A stretch of 54,438 bases of DNA from Flavobacterium taihuense. Its GTDB lineage: Bacteria > Bacteroidota > Bacteroidia > Flavobacteriales > Flavobacteriaceae. Position numbers and translations under genes: made by a program. The stretch spans positions 1 through 54,438 of the forward strand of contig NZ_JAHWYN010000022.1 in NCBI RefSeq assembly GCF_019351435.1, given 5' to 3'. A model generated the notes under the pieces. That model was not told the DNA's origin, made no database searches, and worked only from the letters and a program-made list of their open reading frames with translations. This document shows positions 51,110 through 54,438 of this stretch, piece by piece (position 1 is the first letter of the stretch; every line of letters starts with the position of its first letter).

Positions 51110-53524
51110 ATGCAAAAACTTAGCTTTTTTATATTCGTGTTTTTATCCTCACAAGCTCTTTTTTGTCAATCTTATTATACGATCGAAGGTTTCATTTTAG
51201 ATAAAGATAAAGGGCTTCCTTCGGCAAATGTTTTATTACTGAAACCATCCGATTCTACTTTGGTAAAAGGAGTTATGACCGATGCAAATGGAAGTTATAA
51301 ATTCACCCAAATACCAAAAGGACATTATTTATTGCTGGCGAGCATGGCGAGCTTTGATTCTCAATATTCGCAACCATTTGATTTAAATAGCGATTACACA
51401 GCAAAAACCATTACGTTATCGAGTGAAGTCGAACTAAAAGAAGTCGTGGTACATACTACCAAACAATTATACACCCAGAAAGTAGACCGCATGGTTATCA
51501 ATGTCGAAAACAGCATTATCTCAGCTGGAGGTACGGCTTTAGATATCTTAGAACGCTCGCCTGGCATTTCTGTCAACAAACAAAATAACAGTATTTCCGT
51601 TGTTGGTAAAAATGGAGTGGTTGTAATGATTGACGGAAGAAAAAACTATGTCCCAGAATCTGGACTTGTGCAATTTTTGGAAGGAATAAGTGCAGACAAT
51701 ATAAAATCGATGGAAATAATCACAACTCCTCCTTCCGATTTTGATGCAGAAGGCAATGCGGGATTTATAAATATTATTCTAAAAAAGAATACAGATGCTG
51801 GCCTAAACGGAAATTATTCGGTATCGGCAGGTTATGGAAAACGACCTTCAAGTACCGATAATATTTCTTTTAATTTCAGAAAAGACAAAATCAATATTTT
51901 TGGAAGTTACTCCTATTTATTCGACAAGCATACCGAACTATTTTACAATAGCCGCGCTTATGTAAAAAACAATGACACATTGGGAACCACGGTAACTTCG
52001 AACAGGTTTCCAACCAGAAACAACCACAATGCCAGAATAGGATTGGATTACCAATTGTCTAAAAAAACAGTAACAGGTATTCTTTTCAATGGTTACAATA
52101 CAAAATGGACAATGGACGCCAATAATGATAGTTTTGACACAACAAACGGTTTGCCAACTGCTTTCACAGAAACTTCAAATGAGGAATTAAATCAATGGAA
52201 ACATTTTGGAGCCAACTACAATCTAAAACATAATTTCACAGATGATAAATATATTAGTTTCAATATCGATTATTTATACTACAAAGACAACAATCCCAAT
52301 ACATATTACAACTCTTATTTTGATCAGAACAAGATTTTATTGTATACCGAGAAAGTGCGAAGTGGCAAAATTACTCCAATAAAAACGTGGGTTATCAGTC
52401 TGGATTATAGTGATAAATTAAATAAAAAAATAAAATTTGATGCCGGTATAAAAGGGTCTTTCTCCAATTTTGTCAATAATGTAAACGTCGATAATCTGCA
52501 AGGCGAAAATTGGATTCCTGACCCAACATTGACAGACAAAAGTAACTTGGACGAAAAAATTGCAGCCGTCTATTCCGCTTTAGAATATACCATAAACGAC
52601 AAAACAAGTTTGAAATTTGGGTTGCGCTATGAATATACCGATTCTCAATTGGATACCGATACTCAGGGAAAAGTGGTAGACAAACAATATGGGATTTTTT
52701 TTCCAAGCATTTTTTTAAGCCGAAAACTCAATGATAATTTAAACATGAATTTGTCTTATTCGAAAAGGATAACCAGACCCACTTTTAATGATTTAGCTCC
52801 ATTTGTAATTTTCATAAATCCAACTACCTTTTTTTCGGGTAATTCGGCATTACAACCTGCAATTTCTAACTCGTTCAAATACGACATTGGCTACAAATCA
52901 ATACTACTCTCTTTTCAATATACCGATGAACAATCATCTATCGCAGGTTTTCAGGAACATATCGATGAAGATACAGGCAGGCTAATTTTCACAGCAACCA
53001 ATTTAGATTATACAAAATCATCCTCCATCACATTAGGACTACCTATAACAATTAATGATTGGTGGAAAATGCAAAATAATGTAATCTACATCAACCAAAA
53101 AATCAAAGGATTATACAATGGAGATACCGTTACCTTAGCTTTAGGAAATTTTCAGGCGAATACAACACAATCCTTCAAAATAACAAAAACAATTTCAAAC
53201 GAAACAACAATCTATTATTATGGCCCGAGTCTTTTTGGTACCGCAAAATTTGATGCAGTAGCTGGAGCCGATATCGGATTTCAGAAGAAATTTGGTGAAA
53301 AATGGGGTTCCTTAAAATTTTCGATAAATGACCTCTTTGATTCCAATAAATATACTGGAGGAACAGATTTACCAGATCAAAATATAAAAACCTATAACAA
53401 ATTCGACTTCAGTAACAGAACTTATATTCTTACTTATTCAAACAGTTTTGGAAACAGTAAATTAAAATCATCACGAGAACGCCAAACAGGATCTGAAGAC
53501 GAAAGAAATAGAGTCAACAAATAG
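51110..53524 (+). CDS. TonB-dependent-receptor-like outer-membrane beta-barrel protein
   Basis: The 804-residue protein has a signal peptide (MQKLSFFIFVFLSSQALFCQ). A carboxypeptidase-regulatory-like domain covers about 22-115 (GFILDKDKGLPSANVLLL, DANGSYKFTQIPKG). A plug region follows with DILERSPGISV and IEIITTPP-like segments, then a C-terminal barrel of the OMP_b-brl_3 type. Such proteins sit in the outer membrane and import or sense ligands, but many lack proven transport. No SusD partner or regulator lies beside it, and it is far from the collagen-type cluster. The ligand cannot be guessed. Confidence 0.88.
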   Translation: MQKLSFFIFVFLSSQALFCQSYYTIEGFILDKDKGLPSANVLLLKPSDSTLVKGVMTDANGSYKFTQIPKGHYLLLASMASFDSQYSQPFDLNSDYTAKTITLSSEVELKEVVVHTTKQLYTQKVDRMVINVENSIISAGGTALDILERSPGISVNKQNNSISVVGKNGVVVMIDGRKNYVPESGLVQFLEGISADNIKSMEIITTPPSDFDAEGNAGFINIILKKNTDAGLNGNYSVSAGYGKRPSSTDNISFNFRKDKINIFGSYSYLFDKHTELFYNSRAYVKNNDTLGTTVTSNRFPTRNNHNARIGLDYQLSKKTVTGILFNGYNTKWTMDANNDSFDTTNGLPTAFTETSNEELNQWKHFGANYNLKHNFTDDKYISFNIDYLYYKDNNPNTYYNSYFDQNKILLYTEKVRSGKITPIKTWVISLDYSDKLNKKIKFDAGIKGSFSNFVNNVNVDNLQGENWIPDPTLTDKSNLDEKIAAVYSALEYTINDKTSLKFGLRYEYTDSQLDTDTQGKVVDKQYGIFFPSIFLSRKLNDNLNMNLSYSKRITRPTFNDLAPFVIFINPTTFFSGNSALQPAISNSFKYDIGYKSILLSFQYTDEQSSIAGFQEHIDEDTGRLIFTATNLDYTKSSSITLGLPITINDWWKMQNNVIYINQKIKGLYNGDTVTLALGNFQANTTQSFKITKTISNETTIYYYGPSLFGTAKFDAVAGADIGFQKKFGEKWGSLKFSINDLFDSNKYTGGTDLPDQNIKTYNKFDFSNRTYILTYSNSFGNSKLKSSRERQTGSEDERNRVNK

Positions 53525-53550
53525 AATAAAGCTAAATTTATCTCATAAAA

Positions 53551-53584
53551 AAAGCCTTTCAGTTAAGAAAGGCTTTAAACAATA
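53551..53584. terminator. Terminator (copy of the tRNA-Asp terminator)
   Basis: AAAGCCTTTC and GAAAGGCTTT form the stem, with a T-run on the minus strand. The sequence, including the AAACAATATT tail, repeats the tRNA-Asp terminator at 53955. It may also stop the receptor gene. Confidence 0.7.
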
Positions 53585-53606
53585 TTTGTCTCGTTTTGGA
53601 ACGAGA

Positions 53607-53664
53607 GGACTCGAACCCGTCTAGTCCCAAAAGACGAGATGACAGGCATGTATTCTAACCAACG
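53607..53664 (-). pseudogene. Degenerate tRNA-Asp copy 1
   Basis: On the minus strand GTTGGTTAGAATACATGCCT and anticodon context CTGTCA are kept from tRNA-Asp, as is GGTTCGAGTCC. The 5' acceptor and D-stem start are lost. The 3' half of the anticodon stem is replaced by a TCTCGTCTTTTGGGACTAGA segment. A second related hairpin (53589-53606) replaces the 3' acceptor stem. It is unlikely to make functional tRNA. Confidence 0.7.
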
Positions 53665-53680
53665 CTAATATTCAAAAACG

Positions 53681-53923
53681 CTATTGATTTTGAATCAAAG
53701 ATTCTATTGATTTTCTATTAAGCTTTTTTAATCGCAATTCTTCAACTAAAGCTTCTTTCTTTGTTTCAAATGCTTTTGAATATACTAATTCCCAAATCCC
53801 TTTATTCGAAGTATATTTACTTCTATTTTCATTATGATACAACAATCTTTGGGCAATATTTTCACTGAAGCCCTTATAATACAAATCAAAATCTTTGGAA
53901 TAAATAATATAAACGTAAAACAT
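53681..53923 (-). CDS. Small GIY-YIG nuclease-domain protein
   Basis: The 80-residue protein is a bare GIY-YIG domain. YVYIIYS supplies the GIY strand and YYKGFS the YIG strand (here YKG), followed by an Arg helix (NIAQRLLYHN) and the ELVYSKAFETKKEALVEELRLKKL segment with the catalytic Glu. Such short proteins of the UPF0213/YhbQ-like type are abundant in flavobacteria. I recall them often beside tRNA genes, which is the case here. It lies between an intact tRNA-Asp and a degenerate tRNA-Asp copy, so target-site duplication during spread is possible. Confidence 0.88.
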   Translation of the reverse strand: MFYVYIIYSKDFDLYYKGFSENIAQRLLYHNENRSKYTSNKGIWELVYSKAFETKKEALVEELRLKKLNRKSIESLIQNQ

Positions 53924-53954
53924 ACCTAAATATTTAATTTATGCATCAAAAAAA

Positions 53955-53985
53955 AAGCCTTTCCAGTAAGGAAAGGCTTAAACAA
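53955..53985 (-). terminator. tRNA-Asp terminator
   Basis: On the minus strand AAGCCTTTCC pairs perfectly with GGAAAGGCTT around a 5-nt loop, followed by a long T-run. Confidence 0.85.
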
Positions 53986-53990
53986 TATTG

Positions 53991-54064
53991 CGGTCTGGAC
54001 GGGACTCGAACCCGCGACCCCATGCGTGACAGGCATGTATTCTAACCAACTGAACTACCAAACC
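53991..54064 (-). tRNA. tRNA-Asp (anticodon GUC)
   Basis: The 74-nt minus-strand sequence folds normally: acceptor GGTTTGG/CCAGACC with G discriminator, D-arm with GTTGGTTA, and anticodon arm CATGC-CTGTCAC-GCATG giving GTC. The T-arm is GCGGGTTCGAGTCCCGT. CCA is not encoded. A TATCTTTG box (plus strand 54082-54089) lies 17 bp upstream. Confidence 0.95.
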
Positions 54065-54081
54065 CTGTTTTATTGCGAGTG

Positions 54082-54089
54082 CAAAGATA
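54082..54089 (-). promoter_or_regulatory. -7 box of the tRNA-Asp promoter
   Basis: CAAAGATA on the plus strand is TATCTTTG on the minus strand. The same upstream block precedes degenerate copy 2, where it has mutated to CAGATATA. Confidence 0.6.
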
Positions 54090-54173
54090 CAATAGATTTT
54101 CGTTTACGCAACTATTTTATAACACAAGAATTAAAAAAAACCTAACTCTTTTAAAATCAAAAAAGTCTGGACG

Positions 54174-54244
54174 GGACTCGAATCCGTCTCGTCCCAAAAG
54201 ACGAGATGACAGACATGTATTCTAACCAACTAAACTACCAAACC
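54174..54244 (-). pseudogene. Degenerate tRNA-Asp copy 2
   Basis: The sequence keeps the tRNA-Asp acceptor, D-arm, anticodon loop and T-loop. The 3' side of the anticodon stem and the variable loop are replaced by a TCTCGTCTTTTGGGACGAGA hairpin (54187-54206), the same replacement as in copy 1. The anticodon stem cannot form. Its promoter -7 box is also mutated. It lies in tandem upstream of the intact tRNA. Confidence 0.75.
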
Positions 54245-54329
54245 CTTTTTTATTGCGAGTGCAGATATACAATAGATTTCCGTTTACGTATAATCGAAAA
54301 ATTGAAATGTATGCAAATTCCAGTGATAT

Positions 54330-54438
54330 TGACCACCCAATTCCAATTTAAAGTGACCACCTGATTCCAATTCAAAATGACCACCTAATTCCGGAGCAAA
54401 ATGACCACCTCCATTTTTCATTAAAAACTACTTTTTTT
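54330..54438. mobile_element. End of an IS21-family-like element (right window edge)
   Basis: Beginning at TG (54330), four units of about 24 bp with TGACCACC run to the edge of the window. They are inverted relative to the left-edge array but share the CTCCGGA-containing unit. Orientation implies that the element body lies to the right, outside the window. Confidence 0.6.

Overview
The window looks like chromosome of a Flavobacterium or close relative in the Bacteroidota. It is strongly A/T-rich, Shine-Dalgarno sites are weak, and several genes are preceded by the flavobacterial -7 box TAnnTTTG. Typical family members include DUF4407, a BlaI/BlaR1 pair with a TonB-like tail, an outer-membrane beta-barrel receptor and secreted S9B dipeptidyl peptidase. 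Both window edges carry 24-bp tandem repeats of the kind found at IS21-family ends (GGTGGTCA... at the left, TGACCACC... at the right). The window is therefore probably the DNA between two IS21-like copies.

Layout. (1) 1-10742 is an accessory island between an IS end and tRNA-Leu(UAG). It holds a WYL-regulator stump cut by the IS, an unknown secreted protein, a YqiA-like hydrolase, a decayed duplication, and a three-gene cassette of double zinc-finger protein, TPR/TerB-like protein and DNA/RNA non-specific endonuclease-like protein. A palindrome-rich intergenic region follows, then a polymerase-like/SF3-helicase replication protein and two excisionase-like HTH proteins. No integrase is visible. 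(2) 10931-19782 is mostly chromosomal housekeeping: M20 dipeptidase, a BlaI-operator-controlled lipoprotein/BlaI/BlaR1 operon, saccharopine dehydrogenase family, DUF423, pckA and DUF4407. (3) 19808-40933 is the centrepiece, a catabolic supercluster described below. (4) 40990-53524 holds an SQR-like flavoprotein, a PH/SHOCT protein, MmcQ/YjbR, DUF4260, GNAT, cyclase-family protein, hemW, ruvC, DUF1003, a lysyl-PG-synthase-like membrane protein, a GT2, a TonB-like lipoprotein, DUF456 and an outer-membrane receptor. (5) 53550-54330 is a tRNA-Asp locus with two degenerate tRNA-Asp copies and a GIY-YIG nuclease gene between them.

How the genes may work together. The 21-kb supercluster reads as a pathway for post-translationally modified amino acids of collagen. 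An S37 (prolyl tripeptidyl) peptidase, an S9B dipeptidyl peptidase IV and two M24 Xaa-Pro peptidases would clear Pro/Hyp peptides. A 4-hydroxyproline epimerase, a D-amino-acid oxidoreductase, a DHDPS-family deaminase and an alpha-ketoglutarate semialdehyde dehydrogenase make up the trans-4-hydroxyproline route. A Cys/Thr proline-racemase-family dehydratase next to a pyrroline-2-carboxylate reductase makes up the trans-3-hydroxyproline route. A secreted GH63-type alpha-glucosidase, a secreted GH42 beta-galactosidase and a kinase/phospho-lyase fusion sit in the same operon. They match, in order, the steps needed to strip Glc-alpha-1,2-Gal from hydroxylysine and then degrade hydroxylysine. The substrate link is inferred from gene content, and no biochemical evidence is available here. 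An AraC-type regulator is divergent from the 4-Hyp operon.

The region also carries several dispersed, structured flavobacterial-type repeats. One is a hairpin element present twice with conserved flanks and different stems (12398-12488 and 49706-49862). Another is a short repeat translated in the same frame inside two unrelated proteins.
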